Below, in pieces: positions 17,952 through 26,008 of a stretch of 64,000 nucleotides of DNA (position 1 is its first letter; every line of letters begins with the position of its first letter). A program made the position numbers and the translations under genes. This DNA is from JBMNIZ01 sp050951405 (lineage in GTDB: Bacteria > Bacillota > DULZ01), in assembly GCA_050951405.1 (NCBI GenBank), contig JBMNIZ010000006.1, positions 57,103-121,102 of the forward strand. The letters run 5' to 3'. The notes under the pieces are model-generated. The model was not told where the DNA came from. It saw only the letters and a program-made list of their open reading frames with translations, and made no database searches.

Positions 17952-18203
17952 ATGGAGTACTGCGTAGCGACTTTTCCTTCCGTCTATGAAGCGCTGCATT
18001 TTGAAAAGGTGCTGAAAGGCGAAAACATTCCCCTGGAACTGATTCCCGTGCCCAGGGAAATCAGTTCCAGTTGCGGCATCGCTGCCAAATTTGACTTGGA
18101 CCTAAAAAACCAGGTGGAGGCAGTTATCGCCTCTAAGAATCTGGCAGTAGACCAGATCTATATCCTGGAAGAGAAAAGAAAAAAGAAAAAGTTTTTTATT
18201 TAA
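17952..18203 (+). CDS. DUF3343 domain-containing protein (putative Se/S carrier)
   Basis: An 83-residue protein. The family core reads YCVATFPSVYEALHFEKVLK, then IPVPREISSSCGIAAKFD, where SSCG holds the conserved cysteine. A basic lysine-rich tail ends the protein. It lies 18 bp after the TusA-like gene and closes the cluster. DUF3343 proteins are regularly found next to yedE/yedF and are thought to be thiol carriers or putative Se/S-carrier proteins. Confidence 0.8.
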   Translation: MEYCVATFPSVYEALHFEKVLKGENIPLELIPVPREISSSCGIAAKFDLDLKNQVEAVIASKNLAVDQIYILEEKRKKKKFFI

Positions 18204-18213
18204 CCGCAGCCCT

Positions 18214-18259
18214 CCAGGCTTGCCTAGGCGGAACAGGCAAGCCTGGAATGCTTTTTTTT
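18214..18259 (+). terminator. strong terminator after the yedE cluster
   Basis: A perfect 12-bp stem (CCAGGCTTGCCT with AGGCAAGCCTGG) is followed a few bases later by eight T. Confidence 0.9.
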
Positions 18260-18275
18260 GGAGTTTTCCCCAAAT

Positions 18276-18306
18276 AAAAAAAACCGGTCAGATCGACCGG
18301 CTTTTT
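18276..18306 (-). terminator. terminator after the transglutaminase-like gene
   Basis: The CCGGTC/GACCGG hairpin at 18284-18300 has A runs on the left and T on the right. On the minus strand it ends in seven or more T right after the stop at 18305. Confidence 0.8.
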
Positions 18307-19102
18307 AGTATTCCTTGGTTTTTTCGAACAGATCGCCCTTTTTGATCATGCTTGTCTCCAGTCCCTTTTCCGCCATGAACAGATCATAGGTGACATCCAC
18401 TACTACCCAGCCGCCTTTTTCCGGCAGATACACTTCATTCCAAGCATGATAATCCGCTATCTCCGGATGATATCCCATGACCAGCTTGGCCGGAATACCG
18501 TTGCTCCTGGCCATGATGGCAAAAAGGACGGCAAAATCATAGCAAATTCCCTTCTTGCCGGCCAAAGTTTCTTCCGCATCGGGCAAATAATCAGGACTGA
18601 GCCGGCTGGCAGCTTTTTCCCGGTCATAGGTAAAGTTCTTTACCATGAATTCATAAAAGGCGGCAACTTTCTCCTCCTCGCTTTCCAGCCCTGCCGCTAA
18701 AGAGCGGGCCAGCTTGACCGCTTCCATTTCTTCCTGCCATTTCACCGGCTGGGCTGACTGCAAAAAAGGAATCCTTTCATCAACGATCTTTGCTGCCACT
18801 TCTGTCCTCTGCAGGATCCGGTATCTGTTTCCCTCCACCTGCTCCAAAAGAAAGAGCTGATAATCCCCGGAACCCAGTTGGAGAGGGAAACTCCCTTCCC
18901 CGCCCTGCAGCTGGTAATAATATGACAGATCATCTTTTTGGATGAGAACTTTCGTTGGTCTGGCATTCTCTGCATAATTGACTTTGACAAGCCCCCTGTC
19001 TTTTTCTGTCAGATCAAAAACAGGAGCGGCGGATACGGCCGAGACAATGCCTAGAAACAGCAATCCAATCAAGATCGAAACCAGAAGCTTTTTGCCTCTC
19101 AC
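18305..19102 (-). CDS. secreted transglutaminase-like cysteine protease-fold protein
   Basis: A 265-residue protein with a signal peptide (LLVSILIGLLFLGIVSAVSA). The catalytic triad of the transglutaminase-like fold is visible: Cys in KKGICYDFAVLFAIMARSNG, His in DYHAWNEVYLP, Asp in WVVVDVTYD. The start is GTG 19102 after AAAGGAGAG, which directly abuts the last riboswitch copy. Such proteins act outside the membrane, as protease- or crosslinking-type enzymes. Its control by three c-di-GMP-type riboswitches ties it to surface or biofilm physiology. Confidence 0.85.
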   Translation of the reverse strand: MRGKKLLVSILIGLLFLGIVSAVSAAPVFDLTEKDRGLVKVNYAENARPTKVLIQKDDLSYYYQLQGGEGSFPLQLGSGDYQLFLLEQVEGNRYRILQRTEVAAKIVDERIPFLQSAQPVKWQEEMEAVKLARSLAAGLESEEEKVAAFYEFMVKNFTYDREKAASRLSPDYLPDAEETLAGKKGICYDFAVLFAIMARSNGIPAKLVMGYHPEIADYHAWNEVYLPEKGGWVVVDVTYDLFMAEKGLETSMIKKGDLFEKTKEY

Positions 19103-19116
19103 TTTGTAAACTCTCC

Positions 19117-19195
19117 TTTCGGTAGCTGGCTGCCATCTTGCGAAGGCCCTCTAGCTTTGCGTCCCCGGGTTTCCCCGGGTTTGCCTTTATCGCTG
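19117..19195 (-). ncRNA. GEMM-I (c-di-GMP-I) riboswitch, copy nearest the gene
   Basis: Read on the minus strand the 79-nt unit shows the GEMM-I hallmarks: AAAGGCAAACC, a P1b stem CCCGGG capped by a GAAA tetraloop, GGACGCAAAGC, and GGCAGCC..GCTACCG. The base equivalent to Vc2 G20 appears to be G, favouring c-di-GMP over cGAMP. AAAGGAGAG begins immediately after the aptamer, so ligand binding may control ribosome access. Confidence 0.85.
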
Positions 19196-19239
19196 GAACA
19201 GTTTACCTTGTCCCGCCAAAGGAAATAAAAAAACTAATC

Positions 19240-19318
19240 TTTCGGTAGCTGGCTGCCATCTTGCGAAGGCCCTCTAGCTTTGCGTCCCCGGGTTTCCCCG
19301 GGTTTGCCTTTATCGCTG
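19240..19318 (-). ncRNA. GEMM-I (c-di-GMP-I) riboswitch, middle copy
   Basis: Same 79-nt unit as the gene-proximal copy, identical base for base, displaced by 123 bp. A run of seven T (minus strand) follows within 15 nt of the aptamer, which may act as a terminator-type platform. Confidence 0.85.
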
Positions 19319-19363
19319 ATCAGTTAAAATTGTCCCAACTATAAGAAAACAAAAAAGCTAATC

Positions 19364-19442
19364 TTTCGGTAGCTGGCTGCCATCTTGCGAAGGCCCTCTA
19401 GCTTTGCGTCCCCGGGTTTCCCCGGGTTTGCCTTTATCGGTG
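19364..19442 (-). ncRNA. GEMM-I (c-di-GMP-I) riboswitch, 5'-most copy
   Basis: Third copy of the unit, displaced by 124 bp and differing at one position near its 5' end. It is the first to be transcribed. The spacer after it also contains AGCTTTTTT. Confidence 0.85.
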
Positions 19443-19483
19443 AATAGCCGATTCCATATTTATTTTAAATCTTCTCATGATCT

Positions 19484-19512
19484 AATTTACCATAAAAGAA
19501 TGAATATGTAAA
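19484..19512 (-). promoter_or_regulatory. promoter of the triple-riboswitch leader
   Basis: On the minus strand TTTACA (19512-19507) and TAAATT (19489-19484) are 17 bp apart. Transcription would start around 19475, about 35 nt before the first aptamer. Confidence 0.6.
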
Positions 19513-19562
19513 TATTTTTTTCTTGAAAATAATAATTTTTATCAATAAAACCTGCTGATCTT

Positions 19563-20798
19563 TTAAACTACAAACTTTTCTTCAATAGGTTGAAATTTGA
19601 CCAGCAAGCCGGCGGTGGAACTTCTCGTTTCCTTTTTAAAACCGTCTTCAATTCTTTGTTTGATCAAATCCAAGTTGGTCTCTTTGGCCACCGTCAGCAT
19701 GAGAATCACCTGGGCTTCGTTCCATTGGCAGGCCACATTTCCTTTGCGCAAACACTGGTCAAGTACCTTCTTCAATTTTTCCATGGCCGGCGAGCTGGCG
19801 CTTAAGCCGGTATCTGCGGCCACTTGCAGCAAAGTGATCAAGCCCAAAAAAACCCCTGTCTTTCTTCTGCCGCTTCTCCTTTTCTCCAAGTCGTAAAGAA
19901 AGCGAAAGTAATCTACATCACAAAAGAGAACGCCCTGCCTGCTCTCCGGTGCAGAATCCAGTTTCCTTTCGATAAAGATCAGATCCGTGATCTCTTTTTC
20001 CTCGCTCTTATCCCTGATCTTCCGATAGAGTTCCCGCATGGCGGGGGAGGGTTTAATCCCCAGTTCCCGGTACATTCTGGCGGTGATATAGGAGTAATGT
20101 CCCAGGGCCTGGCTGATTTCTTCCAGTTCCAGCAAGGCTTCCAGATAAAAGTAATGCAAATTTTCTTCCAAAGGCTCAATCAAGACCGCCTCTTCGAAAA
20201 CCTGAATAATGTCCCCAAAACGCCCCTGTTGTCTTAATAACTCCAACAAACGGAAAAGAGCTTGCAGATAGAGACGGTGGTAATGATTCCTGGCAACAAG
20301 GGTCCATTCCTGATATGGGTTTTCGGCCAGGTATTCCCCTTTGTATAGGGATACGGCTTCCAGATAAGTGTCGATGGCCGAGGAAGGATCGGCTTCTTTT
20401 AAGGCATTTCCTTCCTGCACCAGTCTTTCAAACCGGTCCGCATCCAGAATACAATCGGATCCCAAAGTGCAGGTGTAATAACCGCCGCCAAAAGTGATCT
20501 TAAGACAGTCTTCCAACCGGTAGGAAAGGGTGATTTCCTCCAGGAATTTGCGCAACCGGAAGATTTGCGTTCTCAAAGCATTTTTCGGATTCTGATATTC
20601 TTCGTCCGGCCAAAGATCTTCCATGATTATTTCCGGGAGCAGTCTTTTATTTCTATTGGTAATGAAATACTTCAATAACTCCAAGAGCTTGCGAGAACGG
20701 TGATGATCCAACAGGGAAACCTCTCCTATTTTCAAGTCGAAACCGCCTAAAACGGAAATTTCGATTTTGCATTTTTCTTCCGGACTGTGTTCAAGCAC
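19563..20798 (-). CDS. BTAD/SARP-type transcriptional regulator with degenerate GGDEF-like C-terminus
   Basis: A 411-residue protein. Residues ~10-110 form an OmpR/SARP winged helix (SVLGGFDLKIGEVSLLDHHRSRKLLELLKYF, ALRTQIFRLRKFLEE). Residues ~125-260 are the helical BTAD/TPR domain (EPLEENLHYFYLEALLELEEISQAL). The C-terminal ~120 residues recall a GGDEF domain with WNEAQ at the signature place, so it cannot be an active diguanylate cyclase. It lies upstream of the riboswitch-controlled gene on the same strand. Target genes are unknown; the GGDEF resemblance is my inference. Confidence 0.75.
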   Translation of the reverse strand: MLEHSPEEKCKIEISVLGGFDLKIGEVSLLDHHRSRKLLELLKYFITNRNKRLLPEIIMEDLWPDEEYQNPKNALRTQIFRLRKFLEEITLSYRLEDCLKITFGGGYYTCTLGSDCILDADRFERLVQEGNALKEADPSSAIDTYLEAVSLYKGEYLAENPYQEWTLVARNHYHRLYLQALFRLLELLRQQGRFGDIIQVFEEAVLIEPLEENLHYFYLEALLELEEISQALGHYSYITARMYRELGIKPSPAMRELYRKIRDKSEEKEITDLIFIERKLDSAPESRQGVLFCDVDYFRFLYDLEKRRSGRRKTGVFLGLITLLQVAADTGLSASSPAMEKLKKVLDQCLRKGNVACQWNEAQVILMLTVAKETNLDLIKQRIEDGFKKETRSSTAGLLVKFQPIEEKFVV

Positions 20799-21027
20799 CT
20801 TTCTGTCCTCCTCTCCAACAATCCCCTGATCCTTTCCCCCGAAAGGACCGGACCAATTCCCCCTGGATATTTTTCCCTTGAGCTTTAATCATAATTATAT
20901 CAAAATGCTGTGCACAATGCTCATATTTTTATCATCTTAATTAATAACAATCCGGAGATTTGCCGCATCAGGCTTGCCATTTCCGATCGCATACAATACA
21001 ATTACTACTGTACAAATCCATCTGGGG

Positions 21028-21750
21028 GTGAAGGATATAAACGTAAACATTCTAATTTCCAGTCTGATCGCGGGACTGGTTACCGGGGTGGGAGCCCTGA
21101 TTGCCATCGCTCTCAGAGAACCGTCCAGTAAACTGGTCTCGCTCACACTGGGTTTCGCATCAGGGATTATGATCGGCATCTCAGCTTTCAGTCTGATCCC
21201 CAACAGCATCGATACCGGAACAATCGTCACTTGCATTGTGGGTTTTGTCATCGGCGGAGTATTTCTCTTCCTGGTTGATATCGGGTTACCTCACATTCAT
21301 AAGATAGAAAGCGACTGTGGTGCCTATTTGAAGATGGGATATTTCATCGCCATCGGCATCGCCTTTCATAATCTGCCCGAAGGAATTGCCATCGGAGCCA
21401 GCAATGCCATTTCCGAACATCTGGGGCTGATGACCGCCCTGGCCATTGGACTTCATAACATTGCCGAAGGACTGAGCGTGGCCGTCCCCCTGCGCCTGGG
21501 CCGGATTGGGAAAAAACGCATCGTCTTTATCACCACTATGACTGGCCTATCCACTTTTTTCGGGGCGGGTCTGGGCATGATACTGGTCAACGTTTCCCAA
21601 ACCTTTATTTCCTTTGGCATGGCCTTTGCCGCTGGTGCCATGATCTACATTGCCAGCGACGAATTAATCCCTCACAGCCACAGCGTTCACAGCGAATTTG
21701 CCAACTTGGGCATCATGTTGGGTTTTACTGCCGCTCTCTTTCTCCCTTAA
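21028..21750 (+). CDS. ZIP family metal transporter
   Basis: A ~240-residue membrane protein with about eight hydrophobic segments. Metal-binding helices read GIAFHNLPEGIAIGASNAI and GLHNIAEGLSVAVPLRLG, the HNxPEG/HNxAEG pair of ZupT-like transporters; a third motif is ASDELIPHSHSVHSE. GTG 21028 is preferred, since the family starts just before LISSLIAGLVTGVGAL; upstream in-frame codons look non-coding. It probably imports zinc or another divalent ion. Confidence 0.85.
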   Translation: MKDINVNILISSLIAGLVTGVGALIAIALREPSSKLVSLTLGFASGIMIGISAFSLIPNSIDTGTIVTCIVGFVIGGVFLFLVDIGLPHIHKIESDCGAYLKMGYFIAIGIAFHNLPEGIAIGASNAISEHLGLMTALAIGLHNIAEGLSVAVPLRLGRIGKKRIVFITTMTGLSTFFGAGLGMILVNVSQTFISFGMAFAAGAMIYIASDELIPHSHSVHSEFANLGIMLGFTAALFLP

Positions 21751-21806
21751 GGATTATGGGAGTTTATACATATTTTTTCTAGATGATATACATTTTCCCT
21801 GCTAAG

Positions 21807-21828
21807 CTGCCAGGTTTTTACCTGGCAG
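21807..21828. repeat. 9-bp hairpin between zip and csoR
   Basis: CTGCCAGGT and ACCTGGCAG flank a TTTT loop. It is placed like a terminator of the zip gene, but only two T follow on the plus strand before A7, so termination would be weak. Confidence 0.5.
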
Positions 21829-21838
21829 TTAAAAAAAC

Positions 21839-21871
21839 TTGACATATACCATAGGGGGCTATACTATATTG
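21839..21871 (+). promoter_or_regulatory. csoR-copA promoter with overlapping operator
   Basis: TTGACA at 21839-21844 pairs with TATACT at 21860-21865 (15-bp spacer) or with TACTAT two bases further on (17 bp). ATAG-GGGG-CTAT, a G-tract palindrome of the kind CsoR binds, fills the spacer. Repression when copper is absent would follow directly. Confidence 0.65.
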
Positions 21872-21892
21872 TCAAAAGTAGGAGGTGAAAAC

Positions 21893-22213
21893 ATGAGCTC
21901 ATTTACAGGAGCCGACGGCTGCTGCCAGGGACAAAAAACTCGCCACTGGTACGATGAAAAAACCGTCAAAGAGCTGGAAATACGCCTGAACCGCATCGAA
22001 GGGCAGATCCGGGGTATCAAACGCATGATTATGGAGCAAGCCTATTGCGATGATATATTGCATCAAATTGCCTCTGCTCAGTCCGCCTTACAAGGGGCAG
22101 CTAAAATCTTGCTGGAAAAACACCTGAAAAATTGCGTTCGGGAGCAGCTGGTAGCCGGCGAAGAAGAAATACTGGATGAGGTTTTAAAGACAGTTTTCCG
22201 CATGATGAAATAG
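21893..22213 (+). CDS. csoR: CsoR family copper-sensing repressor
   Basis: A 106-residue all-helical repressor (DUF156). The family core ELEIRLNRIEGQIRGIKRMI is followed by the copper ligands: Cys in MEQAYCDDIL, and His and Cys in LEKHLKNCV, the C-H-C pattern of copper-responsive members. The start is ATG 21893 with AGGAGGTG upstream. It precedes copA by 33 bp, so derepression by Cu(I) would induce copper export. Confidence 0.9.
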   Translation: MSSFTGADGCCQGQKTRHWYDEKTVKELEIRLNRIEGQIRGIKRMIMEQAYCDDILHQIASAQSALQGAAKILLEKHLKNCVREQLVAGEEEILDEVLKTVFRMMK

Positions 22214-22246
22214 ATCCAAAATTTAAGAAGCGAGGAGGAGGACTCC

Positions 22247-24649
22247 GTGCAAAACACAAAGCAATCCCAAGCACATACCATCTCCCTGCCTGTCAGCGGG
22301 ATGAGTTGTGCCGCCTGTGCTGGCCGGATTGAAAAGGTGCTGCAGGAGAAAGCAGGCATCCTTACGGCAGCAGTAAACCTGTCTTTGGGGAAAGCAACCC
22401 TCACCTATGATACCCATCTAATCCAGTTGGACGACATCATTCAGACCATCCATGACCTGGGCTACCAAGTTCCGGATGAAGAAATGGAGCTGATTATCTC
22501 CGGCATGTCCTGTGCCTCCTGCTCCGCCCGGCTGGAAAACAAGCTGGCCTCCCTCGAGGGCATCCGGGAAGCCGCGGTCAATTTTGCCGCTGGCAAGGCC
22601 ACTGTCAAGTATATCCCTGACCTGATCAACCCTCGGGATATCCGGCAAGCCGTAGAAGATCTGGGCTACCAAGCCCGGCTTCCGGTGGAAGAAGCCGAGG
22701 GCCAACAAAGGAGCCGCGAAGAGGAGGAAATCCGCCGCTATCTGGGCCGCTTCCTCTTTGCCGCTGTCTTTTCCCTGCCCCTGGCCTGGACCATGGTGGC
22801 CGAATTTTTCGCTTGGAGCCATCTCCATCTCAACCCATGGATTCAGCTGGCCTTGACCACTCCTGTTCAATTTTTTGCCGGCTGGCCATTTTACCGGGGC
22901 GCTTACCTCTCTTTAAAATCAGGGGGCACCAATATGGATGTGTTGGTGGCTTTGGGCACCTCCGCCGCCTATTTTTACAGCCTCTATTCCCTTTTGTCCG
23001 GCTGGGAAAAATTCTATTTTGAAACTGCCGCCATGCTCATCACTTTGATTTTACTTGGAAAGCTTTTGGAAGCCGTAGCCAAGGGAAAGACTTCGGAAGC
23101 CATCAAAAAACTGATAAAATTGCAGCCCAAAACAGCCCGGGTCATCCGCAACGGCCAGGAACAAGACCTGCCCGTGGAGGAAGTGGTGGTGGGAGACCTG
23201 ATCCTGATCCGGCCGGGAGAGAAGATTCCCCTGGACGGTATTATTGTGGAAGGCAGCTCCAGCGTGGATGAATCCATGCTCACCGGGGAAAGTCTGCCGG
23301 TGGACAAAAAGCCGGGAGATCCGGTGGCGGGGGCTTCCATGAATAAGCAGGGCAGTTTTACCTTTCAGGTGACCAAAGTGGGCAAGGACACGGTTTTAGC
23401 CCAAATTATCAGCCTGGTGGAAAAAACCCAACTATCCAAGGCTCCCATCCAGAGGCTGGCGGACCGGGTTTCCGCTTTCTTCGTTCCGGCCGTCATCGTC
23501 ATCTCTTTATTCACATTTCTCGGCTGGTACCTGAAGGGAGCCGGTCTGGCCGGCGCCCTGATCCCGGCGGCCACCGTTCTGGTGATTTCCTGCCCTTGCG
23601 CCCTTGGTCTGGCCACCCCCACGGCCATTATGGTGGGCACCGGCCTGGGAGCGAAAAAAGGTATCTTGATCAAGGGAGGGGAACAGCTGGAAAGAGCCGG
23701 AAAAGTGAATGCGGTAGTCCTGGACAAAACCGGCACCATCACTTACGGTATCCCGAGAGTAACAGATTATCTGTCCATCCCTCCTTTCTCAGAGGAGACT
23801 CTGTTAGGAGCCCTGGCCGCCGGAGAAAAGAAATCGGAACATCCCCTGGGACAGGCCATTGTCCAAAAAGCTGAGGAGCTGGGACTTTCCCTGCCGGAAA
23901 TAGATGACTTTGAAGCCCTGCCCGGTCGGGGCATCCGTTTTCGCCTGAACGGTAAAACCTGGTACGGAGGCAATGAAGCTCTGGCCAGGTCCCTGGGCAT
24001 GGAACTGGTGGAATTCCTGCCGCAAAAACACAGCTGGGAGGAGGAAGGGAAGATGGTCATCCTGGTGATGGTGGAAGAACAGTTGGCCGGAATGATAGCA
24101 GTAGCCGATACCGTCAAGGAGCATGCCCGGGAAGCCATCCAAGAGCTGAAGGAAATGGGGATTGATGTCTTCATGCTCACCGGCGACCAAAAACGCACCG
24201 CCTTATCCATCGCCCGGCAGGTGGGCATTGACCATGTGCTGGCCGAGGTTTTGCCCCAGGATAAAGCCCGGGAAGTGGAAAAACTAAAAAAAGACGGTAA
24301 AGTTGTAGCCATGGTGGGAGACGGTATCAATGATGCTCCAGCCCTTGCCCTTGCCGATGTGGGCATTGCCATGGGCACAGGGACCGATGTGGCCATGGAA
24401 AGCGCTTCCATCACCCTCATGCGGGGAGACCTGCGGACCATTGCCGCCTCTATCCGTCTATCCCGCAAGACAGTGCAAAAAATCCGCCAGAATCTTTTTT
24501 GGGCATTCATCTACAACACTTTGGCTATTCCCCTGGCCGTGCTGGGCGTCCTGACGCCTCTCATTGCCGGAGCGGCCATGGCTTTCAGCTCCGTCTCAGT
24601 GGTCACCAGCTCCTTGTTGCTGGGAAGATATGACCCGAAATATCCGTAA
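22247..24649 (+). CDS. copA: Cu(I)-exporting P1B-type ATPase
   Basis: An 800-residue copper pump with two N-terminal heavy-metal domains (GMSCAACAGRIE and GMSCASCSARLE). The catalytic core shows TGES, the membrane copper site SCPCALGLATPTA, the phosphorylated aspartate in DKTGTIT, SEHPLG, and the hinge MVGDGINDAPAL. Length and order match CopA. The start is GTG 22247 after GAGGAGGAGG. It lies in an operon with csoR and should export Cu(I) across the membrane for detoxification. Confidence 0.95.
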   Translation: MQNTKQSQAHTISLPVSGMSCAACAGRIEKVLQEKAGILTAAVNLSLGKATLTYDTHLIQLDDIIQTIHDLGYQVPDEEMELIISGMSCASCSARLENKLASLEGIREAAVNFAAGKATVKYIPDLINPRDIRQAVEDLGYQARLPVEEAEGQQRSREEEEIRRYLGRFLFAAVFSLPLAWTMVAEFFAWSHLHLNPWIQLALTTPVQFFAGWPFYRGAYLSLKSGGTNMDVLVALGTSAAYFYSLYSLLSGWEKFYFETAAMLITLILLGKLLEAVAKGKTSEAIKKLIKLQPKTARVIRNGQEQDLPVEEVVVGDLILIRPGEKIPLDGIIVEGSSSVDESMLTGESLPVDKKPGDPVAGASMNKQGSFTFQVTKVGKDTVLAQIISLVEKTQLSKAPIQRLADRVSAFFVPAVIVISLFTFLGWYLKGAGLAGALIPAATVLVISCPCALGLATPTAIMVGTGLGAKKGILIKGGEQLERAGKVNAVVLDKTGTITYGIPRVTDYLSIPPFSEETLLGALAAGEKKSEHPLGQAIVQKAEELGLSLPEIDDFEALPGRGIRFRLNGKTWYGGNEALARSLGMELVEFLPQKHSWEEEGKMVILVMVEEQLAGMIAVADTVKEHAREAIQELKEMGIDVFMLTGDQKRTALSIARQVGIDHVLAEVLPQDKAREVEKLKKDGKVVAMVGDGINDAPALALADVGIAMGTGTDVAMESASITLMRGDLRTIAASIRLSRKTVQKIRQNLFWAFIYNTLAIPLAVLGVLTPLIAGAAMAFSSVSVVTSSLLLGRYDPKYP

Positions 24650-24656
24650 GGGTAAC

Positions 24657-24686
24657 AACCCGAACCGGCCATGGTCCGGGTTTTTC
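24657..24686 (+). terminator. terminator after copA
   Basis: AACCCG and CGGGTT flank a GGCC-containing loop and run into TTTTT, 8 nt after the copA stop. Confidence 0.7.
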
Positions 24687-24837
24687 CCAGCCCAAAAAAA
24701 TAACTGTTTCCCCGAAAGGTTTTTCCGGATAAAAACAGAACTACTATATCTGTATGTAAATATGAACGGATTTATCATTTTATTCTCAGCAGCAGATCAA
24801 GCATAGGGACCAAATGAAGAAGGGGTGGAAAGAAAAG

Positions 24838-25884
24838 ATGATCGACCTGCGCAGCGATACGGTAACCAAACCAACGGAGGAAATGCGGCAAGCCATGGCC
24901 AGGGCCCCAGTAGGTGACGATGTCTACGGTGAGGATCCCACCGTCAATGAACTGGAGGAAAAAGCCGCAGACATCTTGGGCAAAGAAGCGGCTTTGTTTG
25001 TACCCAGCGGCACCATGGGCAATCAGGTAGCGGTCTTGGCCCATACCCAGCGGGGCGATGAAATTATTCTGGACACATATTGTCATATTGCCAGCTACGA
25101 AGTGGGGTCCGCTTCCATGTTGGGGGGAGTGCAACTCCGGACCATCCCGGGTTTTCTGCTGGGAGATACCGTGAATCTCATCCGGGAAGCATACCGGCCA
25201 ACCAATCTTCACTTTCCCATCAGCCGCCTGGTCTGCCTGGAAAATACCTTTAACCGGGGCGGCGGTCAGGTCATGAGCTTGGAAAAAATGAAGGAAATTT
25301 ACCAGTGTGCAAAAGAACTGGGTCTGGCTGTCCATCTGGACGGCGCTCGCCTCTTCAATGCGGCCATCGCCGCCGGTTGTCAGGCAAGGGAATACGCCCA
25401 ATATGGCGATTCCGTTATGTTCTGTCTCTCCAAAGGGCTGGGTGCGCCGGTGGGATCCATCTTGACGGGCAGTAAGGAATTCATTGCCCTGGCTCGCAAA
25501 TATCGGAAAGCCCTGGGCGGCGGTATGCGCCAGGCGGGCATTCTGGCTGCGGCAGGCTTAATCGCCCTGGAGGGAATAGGCCGACTGAAAGAGGATCACC
25601 ACAAGGCCCGCCTGCTGGCAGAGGGCTTAAATCAAATCAAGGGCTTAAAAGTTAACCTGGACCAAGTGCAGACCAACATGGTTTTCCTGGATGCTTCCGC
25701 ACTGCCCGGAGGGCCCCATGCTTTGGTGGCGGAAATGAAAAAAGCAGGGATCCTCGCTTCCGTAATAGCGGAGAGAGAGCAGATCCGTTTTGTGACGCAC
25801 AGGGACGTTTCCACCGAAGACATCAGCCATTCTCTCCAAGTGATCAAGGATATCGCGCACCGGCAGTTTTCCCGCTGCCAGTGA
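24838..25884 (+). CDS. ltaE: low-specificity L-threonine aldolase
   Basis: A ~348-residue PLP enzyme that splits threonine or allo-threonine into glycine and acetaldehyde. MIDLRSDTVTKPTEEMRQAM is the family start, so ATG 24838 is chosen over ATG 24814. Further motifs are GDDVYGEDPTVNELE, LVCLENTFNRGGG, VHLDGARLFNA, and the PLP lysine in FCLSKGLGAPVGS. It is a single gene between two terminators. Confidence 0.9.
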   Translation: MIDLRSDTVTKPTEEMRQAMARAPVGDDVYGEDPTVNELEEKAADILGKEAALFVPSGTMGNQVAVLAHTQRGDEIILDTYCHIASYEVGSASMLGGVQLRTIPGFLLGDTVNLIREAYRPTNLHFPISRLVCLENTFNRGGGQVMSLEKMKEIYQCAKELGLAVHLDGARLFNAAIAAGCQAREYAQYGDSVMFCLSKGLGAPVGSILTGSKEFIALARKYRKALGGGMRQAGILAAAGLIALEGIGRLKEDHHKARLLAEGLNQIKGLKVNLDQVQTNMVFLDASALPGGPHALVAEMKKAGILASVIAEREQIRFVTHRDVSTEDISHSLQVIKDIAHRQFSRCQ

Positions 25885-25891
25885 TCTCCGT

Positions 25892-25926
25892 CTTCCCCGG
25901 CGCCTCTCGCCGGGGAAGCTTTTTTT
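25892..25926 (+). terminator. terminator after ltaE
   Basis: A perfect 11-bp stem CTTCCCCGGCG/CGCCGGGGAAG is followed by seven T. Confidence 0.9.
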
Positions 25927-25950
25927 AGGGAAAATACGGCTGAAAAGAAG

Positions 25951-25969
25951 AAAAAGAGCCCGAAGGCTC
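25951..25969 (-). terminator. terminator after glmS
   Basis: GAGCC-TTCG-GGCTC (minus strand) with a stable UUCG tetraloop, then TTTTTC. It lies ~40 nt past the glmS stop. Confidence 0.8.
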
Positions 25970-26008
25970 CCATGGCTCTTTCCTCCTGTACCATTTCAAG
26001 ATCAGCCG

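Noticed and set aside
19117..19442. Regular direct repeats that could suggest a short CRISPR array
   Set aside because: The 79-bp repeats are too long, the ~45-bp spacers are similar in composition to leader RNA, no cas genes are near, and the unit matches the GEMM-I aptamer.
21807..21828. Hairpin after zip as a strong terminator
   Set aside because: The stem is good but no T run follows on either strand, so it is listed only as an inverted repeat.
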